Positions 9,218-18,194 are shown, numbered from the stretch's first letter. The stretch is DNA of 64,000 bases from Andreprevotia chitinilytica DSM 18519 (GCF_000711875.1 NZ_JONM01000001.1:99934-163933); one strand, 5' to 3'. The notes: generated by a model not told the origin, from the sequence alone. Numbers and translations are program-made.

Positions 9218-9553
9218 TCAGCGGCCCAATGCTCTGCGCGCTTTTTTCACGGTTCGGTCTTCAACGACCCGTCGCTGGCGGACTTCTTTCGGGTCCGCGA
9301 TCAGCGGGCGATAAATTTCCACGCGATCCTGATCCCGCAACACCGCATCCGGCTTCACTGCGCGCGAAAAAATGCCGATTTTGTTGCGCGTGAGGTCGAT
9401 TTCCGGAAACAGCGCCAGCAAGCCTGAGCGGTGGATTGCCTCGGATGCTGTCGTTCCTGCAGGTAAACGAAGCTGTACCAGTTTCTGCTGCGCGGGCGTT
9501 GCGTAGACGACTTCGACCGTGATCTCGTCCGGGGTGACGGATTGATCAACCAT
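9218..9553 (-). CDS. rnfH: RnfH family ubiquitin-fold protein (UPF0125, RatB)
   Basis: 111 residues from the ATG at 9553. It has the beta-grasp pattern of RnfH: EVVYATPAQQKLVQLRLPAGTTASEAI, then the LTRNKIGIFSR segment and RDQDRVEIYRPLIADPKEVRQRR, the strongly conserved C-terminal motif. The gene is commonly paired with ratA, as here, with an 8-nt overlap. Its molecular role is not settled; names refer either to Rnf electron transport loci or to the RatAB pair. Confidence 0.88.
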   Translation of the reverse strand: MVDQSVTPDEITVEVVYATPAQQKLVQLRLPAGTTASEAIHRSGLLALFPEIDLTRNKIGIFSRAVKPDAVLRDQDRVEIYRPLIADPKEVRQRRVVEDRTVKKARRALGR

Positions 9554-9974
9554 GGCGGCGATCCGCTTCCTTGATAAAGCAATCGACAAAGGTGCCGGTG
9601 ATCTTGCCGAAGACCGGCCCGATCAGCGTTTCAAGCGTGCGGCTCTGGAATTGGTAATCCAGTTCGAACTCGACCTTGCATGCGTCGTCCATCAGCGGTG
9701 TGAAGCGCCAGATGCCCTCGAAATGCTGGAACGGGCCGTCGACCAGCTCCATGTCGATCGTCTGTCCTTCGGTGCGATTGCGCGTACGGAAGTACGATTT
9801 GACCTTGAGAAAATCGATCCGCACCGTGGCTTCCAGCGTGTTCTCGCCGCGCTCGTGCACCTCAACACCGCCGCACCAGGGCAGGAATTTGGGGTAGTCC
9901 TCGACCGCATCCACCAGCGCCATCATTTTTGCGGCGGAGTGGGTGACAAGAACGGTCTTGTGGATCGACTGCAT
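9546..9974 (-). CDS. ratA: RatA/Coq10-like START-domain protein
   Basis: 142 residues matching the type II toxin RatA/PasT family, which shares the START-like lipid-binding fold with Coq10: VTHSAAKMMALVDAVEDYPKFLPWC near the start and GPFQHFEGIWRFTPL in the middle. In E. coli RatA has been reported to block ribosome association, while homologues act in respiratory quinone use. The neighbour rnfH overlaps its end. The smpB gene that often sits divergently next to ratA is replaced here by dnaB. Confidence 0.88.
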   Translation of the reverse strand: MQSIHKTVLVTHSAAKMMALVDAVEDYPKFLPWCGGVEVHERGENTLEATVRIDFLKVKSYFRTRNRTEGQTIDMELVDGPFQHFEGIWRFTPLMDDACKVEFELDYQFQSRTLETLIGPVFGKITGTFVDCFIKEADRRHG

Positions 9975-10061
9975 AGGCTTGGTAGGGGATCAGCGTGACG
10001 GCTTGGCAGGTAAAAGCAGCTAGAATATGCGACTTTCCCTGTACAGAAGCCAGTTCGGAAA

Positions 10062-11480
10062 ATGACCGAGCATCCTATATCCGCCGAAGATGCGGCGCAA
10101 CTTCAGTCGCTGCGCCTGCCGCCCCATTCGATTGAGGCCGAGCAATCGGTACTGGGCGGCCTGCTGCTCGAAAACCAGGCCTTCGATCGCGTCGCGGACA
10201 TCTTGTTCGAGGCCGATTTCTATCGCGATGACCACCGTCGCATCTGGCAACACATCTCCAAACTGATCGAGCATAACCGCCCGGCCGACGTGATCACCGT
10301 CGCCGAGTCGCTCGACAATGCCAACGAGCTGGCCTACGTCGGCGGTCTGGCTTATCTCGGCATGCTCGCCGCCAATACGCCGTCTGCCGCCAATATCCGC
10401 CGCTACGCCGAAATCGTGCGCGAGAAATCGGTGATGCGGCAGTTGGCCTCCGTCGGGACCGACATCGCCGACGCTGCCTACAACCCGAACGGCCGCGAAC
10501 CGGCTGATCTGCTGGATGAGGCCGAATCCAAGGTATTCCAGATCGCCGAGCAGTCGAACAAAGGCAAGCAAGGCTTCATCTCGATGCCGCCGATCCTGAA
10601 AGAGATCGTCGAGCGCATCGATTACCTCTACAAGCAAGACAACCCGTCCGAAGTCACCGGCGTTGCCACCGGCTTCCTCGATCTCGACAAGATGACTTCC
10701 GGGCTGCAAAAAGGCGACTTGATCATCGTCGCCGGTCGCCCATCGATGGGTAAAACCGCATTTTCAGTGAACATCGCCGAGCATGTCGGCTGTGAGCTGA
10801 AACTGCCAGTCGCCATTTTCTCGATGGAAATGGGCGCGGCGCAGCTCGGTATGCGGATGGTCGGCTCGATCGGCAAGATCGACATGCACAAACTCAAGAC
10901 GGGTCGTTTTGAGGACGAGGACTGGATGCGCCTCACCCACGCCGTGAACAAATTGTCCGAAGCACCGATCTTCATCGAGGAAACCGGCGCACTTACCGCG
11001 CTGGATTTGCGTACCCGGGCACGACGGCTGGCACGGCAAGTGGGCGGGCAGCTCGGCCTGATCGTGATCGACTACATCCAGCTCATGGCAGGCCGTGCTG
11101 GTAGCAAGGATCAGAACCGCGCATCCGAAGTGAGTGAAATCTCGCGCTCGCTCAAAGGCTTGGCGAAAGAGTTGCAGGTGCCGATCATCGCGCTGTCGCA
11201 GCTCTCCCGGCAGGTGGAACAGCGGACCGACAAACGCCCGATGATGTCCGACTTGCGCGAATCCGGCGCCATTGAACAGGATGCCGACTTGATCATGTTC
11301 ATGTACCGGGACGAGTACTACAACCCGGATTCCAACATGAAAGGCTTGGCCGAATGCATTCTCGGTAAGCACCGGAACGGCCCGGTTGGTAAGGTGCCGC
11401 TGCAGTTCCAGGGTATGTATTCCCGCTTCAACAACGCGCTGGTCCGCCCGGACGGCTGGTCGTCCGATCTGGAGTCTTGA
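10062..11480 (+). CDS. dnaB: Replicative DNA helicase DnaB
   Basis: 472 residues, normal length. The N-terminal primase-interaction domain begins LPPHSIEAEQSVLGGLL (about 20-36). The RecA-like C-terminal domain carries Walker A GRPSMGKT (225-232), Walker B IVIDYIQLM, and the LSQLSRQVEQR and DLRESGAIEQDAD motifs. The hexamer unwinds the lagging strand at the replication fork and recruits primase. The ATG at 10062 has only a weak GGAAA site. A cupin gene follows after one base. Confidence 0.98.
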   Translation: MTEHPISAEDAAQLQSLRLPPHSIEAEQSVLGGLLLENQAFDRVADILFEADFYRDDHRRIWQHISKLIEHNRPADVITVAESLDNANELAYVGGLAYLGMLAANTPSAANIRRYAEIVREKSVMRQLASVGTDIADAAYNPNGREPADLLDEAESKVFQIAEQSNKGKQGFISMPPILKEIVERIDYLYKQDNPSEVTGVATGFLDLDKMTSGLQKGDLIIVAGRPSMGKTAFSVNIAEHVGCELKLPVAIFSMEMGAAQLGMRMVGSIGKIDMHKLKTGRFEDEDWMRLTHAVNKLSEAPIFIEETGALTALDLRTRARRLARQVGGQLGLIVIDYIQLMAGRAGSKDQNRASEVSEISRSLKGLAKELQVPIIALSQLSRQVEQRTDKRPMMSDLRESGAIEQDADLIMFMYRDEYYNPDSNMKGLAECILGKHRNGPVGKVPLQFQGMYSRFNNALVRPDGWSSDLES

Positions 11481-11481
11481 G

Positions 11482-11838
11482 ATGGGCGGCATCGTTCACT
11501 TTGGTCGCCAAACAGTCGAACCGGCCTACGACCGCCCGCGGCCGGATCGCTTGGAGGCGGGCAATCCGCTACGCACCACCTTCGAGCATTACGCGCAGGA
11601 CGGCATCTCTTGCGGTATCTGGCGTTGCGAAACGGGGCGCTGGCGCATCCAGTTCGCGCCGGACAAACACGAGTTTTTCTGCGTGATGACTGGCCGGGCG
11701 CGGTTGCATGATGCAAATGGCGTGGTGACGGAAGTCGGCCCGGGTGAAGCGGCCGTGATTCCTGCCGGGTTTGTCGGTCAGTTCGAAGTCGTTGAACCGG
11801 TAGAGAAGTACTTCGTGGTTGTTGAAACCATCAAGTAG
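11482..11838 (+). CDS. Cupin-domain protein (ureidoglycine aminohydrolase-like)
   Basis: 118 residues from the ATG at 11482, with GGAG at the end of dnaB as ribosome site. A single small cupin barrel is visible: the first motif lies around KHEFFCVMTGRARLHD and the second around GPGEAAVIPAGFVGQFEV. This is the DUF861/(S)-ureidoglycine aminohydrolase-like type often annotated as a cupin of unknown substrate. The HEFF and C/H positions could hold a metal. The stop codon TAG is provided by the beginning of a repeat (11835 onward), so the native C terminus may have been altered. Confidence 0.75.
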   Translation: MGGIVHFGRQTVEPAYDRPRPDRLEAGNPLRTTFEHYAQDGISCGIWRCETGRWRIQFAPDKHEFFCVMTGRARLHDANGVVTEVGPGEAAVIPAGFVGQFEVVEPVEKYFVVVETIK

Positions 11839-11901
11839 CCCGGACGGCTTCGCCGGCCGGGGTTGGCGCGATGGCTTATTCCTCCACCATCCCGGCTACG
11901 C
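11835..11901. repeat. REP-like palindrome, family B (copy 1)
   Basis: Begins GTAGCCCGGACGGCTTCG and runs into GCCGGCCGGGG; the right half (CCCGGCTACG at 11891-11900) is the decayed inverted end. The same core recurs at 43842-43920 and 63699-63801. It contains the stop codon of the cupin gene. Confidence 0.7.
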
Positions 11902-11914
11902 GTTAGCGCATGTT

Positions 11915-12295
11915 TTAGGTCGACCGGCCCAAAATCCACCCAATCGAAAGCACATAACGGCTCCCGCCCATCACGCGGGTTACGCTGTGCTCGCAGGCAT
12001 CAGGCCGGAACAGCTTGATGCGTCTGGATGCATAGATCGGTGTCGCGCAGACGAACTCACCGCCAGCACGCGGCGATTTCAGGATGATGTTCAAACGGTA
12101 ATGGCGACCTTGCTGTACCGGATCGGTATGCGGCGGGATTTCCGACCCTTCGGGGTAGCGGATCAGGTAGCTATCGAACGGGATCGGCTACAGCGCGGTG
12201 AGCAGCAGCATCTTGTCGTAACCCGTGCCTTGCCGGCCGCGTTGCCAGCGAAATGCCTTTGCCGCGTAGTCCTTGAGCGCCACGAGCAATGCCAT
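11915..12295 (-). pseudogene. 2OG-Fe(II) oxygenase-like gene broken by an in-frame TAG
   Basis: Translated on the minus strand from the ATG at 12295, the frame reads MALLVALKDYAAKAF, then GTGYDKMLLLTAL, a TAG codon (12188-12190), then PIPFDSYLIRYPEGSEIPPHTD, RHYRLNIILKSPRAGGEFVC and EHSVTRVMGGSRYVLSIGW to TAA at 11915. The HTD pair, the distal EHS histidine and a following Arg fit the iron and 2-oxoglutarate ligands of a small PKHD-type oxygenase. The TAG most simply replaces a Trp codon (TGG). The gene starts 12 nt after the ParA stop on the same strand. It is either a recent pseudogene or a sequencing error; the frame is otherwise intact. Confidence 0.75.
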
Positions 12296-12307
12296 TTGCG
12301 GCGAGCC

Positions 12308-13075
12308 TTAGAGCGTGACCAGCTCGTTTTCCACCAACTCATCCAGCAGAAAACCGAAATCCTGCGCCGCCGAGCCATTCGGTTCGATATCGAACACATT
12401 GCTCTGACCAATGACCGCGGCTTCGAACGATTCGCTGGCGCGGATACGTGTTTTCAGGACTTCGTTGTAGAAATGGCGCTGCATCTGCTTGAGCACGGCT
12501 TCGGAAGACACGCTGCCGGGTGTGTGCCGGTTCAGCAGGTAACGGCGTGGCTTGCGGGTATCTAGCTTTTCCAGACCCAGCAAAGTGCGTTCGGTCATGG
12601 CGGCACCGTTCAGGGCCAGCGTTTCTGGCGCGACGGGCACCAAGATCAGGTCGGCGGCGAGCAGCGCGGCGAAGCTGAGCACGCCCAGCATTGGGCCGCA
12701 GTCGATCAGGGTCGGTGTGCTGTCAGCGAGCATTTCCGCCGTCAGACCCAGCTTGAGCCGCCAGATATGATCGCGATGGCGGGTAATCTGCGCATCGACC
12801 TTGGAAAGCTCAAGATGCGATGGCACAAAGTGGATGCCGTTATCGAGCGGGATCGCCAAATCGGAGAGGGGCACCAAGCCACGGAAGAATTCGTGCACGC
12901 TATGACGCGGCTTTCCAGGCCGATCCAGCCCCCAGTAATGCGACAGATGTGCCTGTGGATCGAGGTCGATCACGAACGGGTGATGCCCGTTCTGGGCCAG
13001 CGCTGCAGCCAGGTTGGCGGTTACCGTCGTCTTGCCTACACCGCCTTTCTGGTTGAATACCGCGATGACCGTCAT
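12308..13075 (-). CDS. ParA family ATPase (solitary)
   Basis: 255 residues from the ATG at 13075 with a GGAAAG site. The deviant Walker A is FNQKGGVGKTT near residue 7, followed by VIDLDPQAHLSHYWG (the ParA A' motif), LIDCGPMLG (Walker B region) and PVAPETLALNGAA. ParA ATPases form dynamic gradients on the nucleoid or poles to position DNA or protein cargo. No ParB, centromere-like repeats or chemotaxis/flagellar partner is visible nearby. It ends 12 nt before the broken oxygenase gene and lies between dnaB and the T6SS island, so the cargo is unknown. Confidence 0.88.
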   Translation of the reverse strand: MTVIAVFNQKGGVGKTTVTANLAAALAQNGHHPFVIDLDPQAHLSHYWGLDRPGKPRHSVHEFFRGLVPLSDLAIPLDNGIHFVPSHLELSKVDAQITRHRDHIWRLKLGLTAEMLADSTPTLIDCGPMLGVLSFAALLAADLILVPVAPETLALNGAAMTERTLLGLEKLDTRKPRRYLLNRHTPGSVSSEAVLKQMQRHFYNEVLKTRIRASESFEAAVIGQSNVFDIEPNGSAAQDFGFLLDELVENELVTL

Positions 13076-13372
13076 CTTTCCATTTCCACCCTGATTTGAT
13101 CTGTGCGGCATGTTACCCGACGTGGGCTGTGCCGGGTATCTGGCCCAGCCGGCCAGCGGTTGGACAGAGGAATTATTCGGGCCCAAGACACACCTAAACT
13201 GCTGCCGTATTTCAGGTTTTGCGTTGTGGTCTGTTGCGAATTGATTGCAGGCGAGCCGATGGACGGCAAGGCGATTTGCATCGCCTTGACCTTATCGAAA
13301 ATGACGATATTTTCGCCCTGTAAGTAACCCGGTTTTGCGGGGCAGCCCGGCGATCGATCAGTGTCGCCATTT
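13076..13372. other. Intergenic region between parA and tssM
   Basis: 297 nt without a convincing gene on either strand. It must hold the promoter for the leftward parA unit and the end of the tssM transcript. No strong terminator hairpin or named operator is evident by eye. Confidence 0.4.
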
Positions 13373-16300
13373 TCATCCGGCCTTGTCCTTTACGGCACTG
13401 GCTGCTGCCGCTTTTCTCGTTACAAACACCCGCTGCGGCAACTTGAATCCCCGCAATTGCAGCAGCTCCAACGGCCCGGCACCCGCTTCGGTGCGGAGGA
13501 TGTAGCGCAACTTCTCTCCGTCTGGCAAATCCCACTGCAGCCGATAATTGGCCTTATCGATCTGCTCAACCTTTGCCGTTGCCAACAGCCGCAATAAGGC
13601 CCACCGGCCGGCGTAATCATCCTGCTTGCGCAACCCGGCCTGAACGGATGTCCAGCTGAGGCGTGCGCCGGCTTGTTCCGGGTCGCCCGGCCAGGAGAAC
13701 GTCTGCCAGTCTGCTTTCTGATTGAAGTAGCGCAGGCGCTGAGCATCGATCAAGAGTTCGCTCTCGATCAACTTGGCAGCCGGAATCGGCAACAGCTGGA
13801 AGCGGTAATGGGTGTCGCCTTCGGCATAGAGATGGCTCGCCAGCCAAGACAGTTGATTGAGCGCATTCAGAAACGCCGGATCGAATTGCAGCGTCTGCGC
13901 ATAGATGGGATCGGGCTCCCACTGTTCGCCGCGCCGGGTGAGGATGCCGGCCAGTTGCGTGCTGGCGAACTGCGGAATGGCGCCCGAACCGGGCTGCAGG
14001 AAACGCGCCAGCTCCGGCAATGATGCATCCGCGGTCAGATCGCCGAACGGATAACGTCCGCCTAGCCGACCGTTCCATGGCGTCACCACGCTGTCTTGCC
14101 ACAATTGATTGATGCTGGCCGCCGCCGGTTGCAACAAGGTTTGCCACGACTGATCGAGCGGGCGCAGAAACAGGTTCCGCCCCATGCCGGCATAGGCGCT
14201 GCCCAGGCTGGCCGCGACCAGCTCGGCATATTGCCGCGCATCGATCAAATCGCTGGCCCGGCCTTGGAACAGGTTTTGCGCCAGCTGCCGGGCGAGGGCA
14301 TCCGGATCGGTGGCGGCGGTGACTTGATCGAGCTTCAAGCGCGTCGCGCTGACACGATCCAGATAGCGTTGCAGGCTCAATGTTTGCTCGCCGCCATTTC
14401 CATTGCCGCCATCAACCAGTCGTACCAAGGGGCCGAATGCCTCGCTCAACGGCCCGCTTGGCGTGGTTGCGATGCGCGCTGCGGCCGGATCGCCATCCTT
14501 GTCCTTGAATACCCCCTTGGCTTTTTCCACCAGTGAATCGGCTAGCGTCGTTGTCTGCATGCCGGTCTGCGCCTGCCACGCCACCGTCTTCATTAGTGCA
14601 GCCAACGGCGACTGCTGCGCATCGGCATAGGTGCGTAATTGTTCTGCTGAGCCCGCGAGACTGGCTTCTGGCACCCAGCTCAGCCGATTCAGGAACGCCT
14701 GCCACGCGTAGGCAAAATCGGTGAAGTAGCGCTGGTTTAGCCGTGCCTGCAACTCCTCCGGTTGGGCCGTCAGCGGCACCTGCTGCTCCCCCAGCACCCA
14801 GTCGCCTGCTACCGCGGAATGCTTGGATAACTGCAGGATCGCCTCGCGCACATAGCCGTCGTACGCTTGCCGCGTGAACGTCCCCGGCAAACGTCCCTGC
14901 ACCGACCACAAACCGCGCGAATCCCGCCCGCCCAGCAAACTGCCCATGGTCGGGTCGGGATACTTCGCCTTGGTGTTGGCGAGCAGCGCGTGATACAGCG
15001 TGTCTTCGGCTTGCTCTACATCGATCAAGCCGGAAAGCGTCTGGCGGGCGGCGTACACCGCATCGGCATCAGCCGGCATTTTCCATTGCGGTTGCAGGGG
15101 TAGATGGCCCGCGTAAAACATAGCCATTTGCTTGACGCTATCCGGCGACAAAGCCGGCCATAATGCTTGCCCCGCCGCAGCCAAGCGTGGCCCAAGGAAG
15201 GCCGCATCGGCATGTTTTGGCTCCGCCAGCATCAGATACGTTTTCAACGTTTCATAACCCTGCTGACCGATTGAATCCGTGCCGGATTGATCATCGTCTG
15301 CACGATCGAGTGGGACTGAATTCAACGCCCGCAAACCGGACTGCAATTGCCCCATTACCGGCTGCACCAACCACTTGCCGCTTGCTGTTCCATAGGGCTG
15401 CCACAATGCCGCCAACGTTGCCTTGTTGTGATCCAGCCCAAAACGTAATCGCCACGGCACGCCATGCGCAGCACGTAGTTCATGCCGTGCCAGATCATCC
15501 TGCACCGCCAGCAGTGCCGGCCATGCCTGCTTCAGTATCGGCGCGGCCTGCAGCGTTGCTACATGTGCCTCGGCCTGCGCAAGCAAACGCTGATTGCCGA
15601 CGAATGAAATTGTCATCCCGACAGCCCATAACCCCGCGCAAACTGCCACGCCGCCAAAAAACCAATCGCCGCCGCTCCACGCCAGCTTTGCGGGACGCAC
15701 CACGCACAGATCGCGCAACACTGGGGTGGAGGAAGCCAAGATGGCCAGTCCGGTGGGAGCAATGGCCGAGCGCGCATCAGTGCCCGCAGGCACCGAAGCA
15801 GCACCCGGAAGGAACCGCGCGCCACACAAACGTTGCCGCCGATGTAACCCGCTCGCAAACCGGCTGATCCAGACTGCTTGCGTCGGGCCTTGCTGCTCTA
15901 AATAAGCCGACAGTGCGGCATCGAAACTCAATCCAAACCCTTGCCGAATCGCCGCCACACCCGACTTCGCCAATGGTGCGACAAGTTGCTGCAACATTGC
16001 TCCGACTTGCTCTGCATCCCGCGCCGTATGCTCCGCGAATCCGCCATAAATCAGCCCTGTGCCGGTCTGCCGTTGTCCATCTACCCCTGCCGGGGATAAC
16101 CACAGCTGCACCGGCAGGGCATAACGGCAAGCTTGTGTGAGATGCGCAACTTCGACCGATAGCGCGTCCGAATCCATCGCCCCATCCGTGACGGCCACGA
16201 TGCCGTCAGCCGGCCGCCGCCAGCCCTTGGCGGGGACTGCCGCACCATCGCCAGCCCAGATGAATACAGCCTCACCCGTATCGAGCCAGCCTTGGGTAAA

Positions 16301-16696
16301 TAGATTGGGGAAATGCTGCTTCGTCAGCACGATGTCACCAACGACAAGCAGCCAGGGCAGGCGGCGGCGGGTGAACCAGGAGTAGCTGGATTTGAGGTGG
16401 GCACGAAGGGAGATAAGCCCCGGCAAGGCGTTAGGTTCTGCGATCTGATGCGTTGCCGGTGGCTGATAGCTTTGTTGGCTAAACACCTTGTCGTTGCGGC
16501 CTGATACCAAGCGCAAAACGATTGGCGTGATCAGGAATGCCAACAGCAACGATATGCCAACGGTGATGCCAATCTTCCACCACAACGGATGGGTGAGCGC
16601 ATCGAGTAGAGAAGGCCGCAGCCAAACGATCAGGATGACGGGCACCGATAGCGACATCACCAGCAGGGGTAAGGCCAAGCCTTTTTGCATTCGCAT
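13373..16696 (-). CDS. tssM: Type VI secretion membrane subunit TssM (IcmF/ImpL family)
   Basis: About 1107 residues from the ATG at 16696 (a TTG at 16702 is the longest option). Two N-terminal membrane segments (about 9-29 and 44-66), a cytoplasmic domain beginning LPWLLVVGD (about 115), a third membrane segment (GGVAVCAGLWAVGMTISFVG) and a long periplasmic region ending in a beta-rich C-terminal domain match TssM architecture. TssM spans the inner membrane and, with TssL and TssJ, forms the channel complex. The usual P-loop in the cytoplasmic domain is replaced by VVGDIVLTKQHF, so nucleotide binding is not expected. tssJ, tssK and tssL are not in the window. Confidence 0.85.
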   Translation of the reverse strand: MRMQKGLALPLLVMSLSVPVILIVWLRPSLLDALTHPLWWKIGITVGISLLLAFLITPIVLRLVSGRNDKVFSQQSYQPPATHQIAEPNALPGLISLRAHLKSSYSWFTRRRLPWLLVVGDIVLTKQHFPNLFTQGWLDTGEAVFIWAGDGAAVPAKGWRRPADGIVAVTDGAMDSDALSVEVAHLTQACRYALPVQLWLSPAGVDGQRQTGTGLIYGGFAEHTARDAEQVGAMLQQLVAPLAKSGVAAIRQGFGLSFDAALSAYLEQQGPTQAVWISRFASGLHRRQRLCGARFLPGAASVPAGTDARSAIAPTGLAILASSTPVLRDLCVVRPAKLAWSGGDWFFGGVAVCAGLWAVGMTISFVGNQRLLAQAEAHVATLQAAPILKQAWPALLAVQDDLARHELRAAHGVPWRLRFGLDHNKATLAALWQPYGTASGKWLVQPVMGQLQSGLRALNSVPLDRADDDQSGTDSIGQQGYETLKTYLMLAEPKHADAAFLGPRLAAAGQALWPALSPDSVKQMAMFYAGHLPLQPQWKMPADADAVYAARQTLSGLIDVEQAEDTLYHALLANTKAKYPDPTMGSLLGGRDSRGLWSVQGRLPGTFTRQAYDGYVREAILQLSKHSAVAGDWVLGEQQVPLTAQPEELQARLNQRYFTDFAYAWQAFLNRLSWVPEASLAGSAEQLRTYADAQQSPLAALMKTVAWQAQTGMQTTTLADSLVEKAKGVFKDKDGDPAAARIATTPSGPLSEAFGPLVRLVDGGNGNGGEQTLSLQRYLDRVSATRLKLDQVTAATDPDALARQLAQNLFQGRASDLIDARQYAELVAASLGSAYAGMGRNLFLRPLDQSWQTLLQPAAASINQLWQDSVVTPWNGRLGGRYPFGDLTADASLPELARFLQPGSGAIPQFASTQLAGILTRRGEQWEPDPIYAQTLQFDPAFLNALNQLSWLASHLYAEGDTHYRFQLLPIPAAKLIESELLIDAQRLRYFNQKADWQTFSWPGDPEQAGARLSWTSVQAGLRKQDDYAGRWALLRLLATAKVEQIDKANYRLQWDLPDGEKLRYILRTEAGAGPLELLQLRGFKLPQRVFVTRKAAAASAVKDKAG

Positions 16697-16732
16697 TGCC
16701 AAATTCTTTTTGATTGAGAAGGTAAAAGCGCG

Positions 16733-17881
16733 CTAACCGGGCAACAGCAGATTGAGGATTGCCTGATCGTCTTGCTGGCCGAGCGCAATCTGCGGCGCGC
16801 AGACATAGCGCATGGCGAGTGCAGCCAAGGCGAGCCCAAGCCAGCAACTGGCCGGCCCCACTGGCCCGACGGCTTGATCTGCCACATGGATGCTTTGCGT
16901 CTGGTTTTGCAATAGACGGGTGCAACCTGCATCATCTGCCGCCGAAATCAATGTTCCTTGCCAATCGCGCGGCACACCTGCCAGCCAAGCCCGCGCAACC
17001 GTGTCTGCCGGAACGCCGTTTGCTGCAAGCAAATGCGGCAGGTCGGTAGCGAACTGATCGCCCATCGTGGGCATGGGGCGTTGCCAGTGCGCCAATGCTT
17101 CGTGGGCGTCTTCGTCGGGCGCAAACAGCAAGGCAGAGAGGGTTTCGCTGCAGGTCGGATCGTCATTCAGGTCTTGCGGCGCGATATCGCAGGCCACGAC
17201 CAAACGCCAAGGCATCGGCTCGCTGGCGTCTAGCCAGGTATTGATTTGCTCGCAGAAATCGGCTGGTTTCAGGGCTGTTGCCGGCTGGTATTGCAATCCC
17301 AATTGATTCAGTGCCGTATGGAGTGCATCCCGACATATAGCGAATGCTTCCGTACTAGCTTGCAGGTGGACGGCGAATGGAGCGGGGGTCTGTAGGAGTG
17401 CAGGCATGCGTTCAAGCAACGATTCCAATGCATCGTGCAGGGCTGCGGTGTTCTCTGCATCGCGCCATTGCATCAATGGCGTGGTGGCAGGCTGCGGCTT
17501 ATCGTGCATGCCCGCCAAATCTTCTACCACTAGCCCGGCCGGCAGACTGACCGCCGCATCAGCAATCGCCAAGCCGCGTTGCGACCATTGTGCCCATCGC
17601 CGCAATGCTTGATCCCGATGCGCGTTCCAATTTGCTGCTTCAAGCTTGGCGAGTTCGAACCGATGCAAGCGCAGCGAGAATACGAGTCCCCATAAGGTAA
17701 GCGGAAATACCGCGGCGCATGTCCAAAACCAGGGCGTACCCGTTGCCGTGCCTTTGGGCCAGAACAAGACGGTACAGGTTATACCGAGCAGAATTGCGCC
17801 GACGCATGCCGCTGCCCAGCGCCAGCTGCGCAACCGTTTTGGCGGGGCGATGAGTGGGATATCGGGAATTGGCCAAGGCAT
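16733..17881 (-). CDS. Unknown membrane protein of the T6SS island
   Basis: 382 residues. A short Pro-rich cytoplasmic start is followed by two close membrane helices (WAAACVGAILLGITCTVLFW and WFWTCAAVFPLTLWGLVFSL), then a soluble region of about 300 residues without a recognised catalytic motif, and a weak third hydrophobic segment near the C terminus (CWLGLALAALAMRYV). It lies 36 nt upstream of tssM and 3 nt downstream of the PAAR gene, so it is almost certainly cotranscribed. A role in baseplate or membrane-complex function, or as a chaperone for PAAR/VgrG, is inference from position only. Confidence 0.6.
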   Translation of the reverse strand: MPWPIPDIPLIAPPKRLRSWRWAAACVGAILLGITCTVLFWPKGTATGTPWFWTCAAVFPLTLWGLVFSLRLHRFELAKLEAANWNAHRDQALRRWAQWSQRGLAIADAAVSLPAGLVVEDLAGMHDKPQPATTPLMQWRDAENTAALHDALESLLERMPALLQTPAPFAVHLQASTEAFAICRDALHTALNQLGLQYQPATALKPADFCEQINTWLDASEPMPWRLVVACDIAPQDLNDDPTCSETLSALLFAPDEDAHEALAHWQRPMPTMGDQFATDLPHLLAANGVPADTVARAWLAGVPRDWQGTLISAADDAGCTRLLQNQTQSIHVADQAVGPVGPASCWLGLALAALAMRYVCAPQIALGQQDDQAILNLLLPG

Positions 17882-17884
17882 GGC

Positions 17885-18142
17885 TTACTCAGATCCCGTT
17901 TCCGGCAAGCTGCTGATCACCACACTGCCGCATGCGGTTTTGCAGCCATCGACGACGATTGCCCGCCCTTCATCCAGCCAGCTGGCATCGCCTTCCACAA
18001 TCGGGTTGTCACCATGAATAGGACAGGAAACGATATCCCCGATTACGGCGGCAATGCGGCCTTCGATATCTAGCGTTGAGCTGGCTGATTTTACGTGGCC
18101 GTTATGGCTGGTTTTGTCGAATAAACGGATTATGCCGCCCAT
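17885..18142 (-). CDS. PAAR domain protein (T6SS spike tip)
   Basis: 85 residues, all of it one PAAR-repeat domain: VKSASSTLDIEGRIAAVIGD, then VSCPIHGDNPIVEGDASWLDEGRAIVVDGCKTACGSVV. The spaced His and Cys residues (CPIHG, GCKTACG) fit the zinc site at the tip of the PAAR cone. PAAR proteins cap the VgrG trimer and sharpen the T6SS spike. This one has no effector extension. It is cotranscribed with the unknown membrane protein and tssM and lies downstream of the lipoprotein cluster. Confidence 0.9.
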   Translation of the reverse strand: MGGIIRLFDKTSHNGHVKSASSTLDIEGRIAAVIGDIVSCPIHGDNPIVEGDASWLDEGRAIVVDGCKTACGSVVISSLPETGSE

Positions 18143-18194
18143 GGTGTTTCCAATGTGTACGTGTGATGGGGTGACACATAAAAAGAAGGATTTT

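Noticed and set aside
11819..12565. 248-codon plus-strand frame crossing the end of the cupin gene, the oxygenase remnant and parA
   Set aside because: It has no domain of its own, and the minus-strand frames beneath it show clear oxygenase and ParA motifs.
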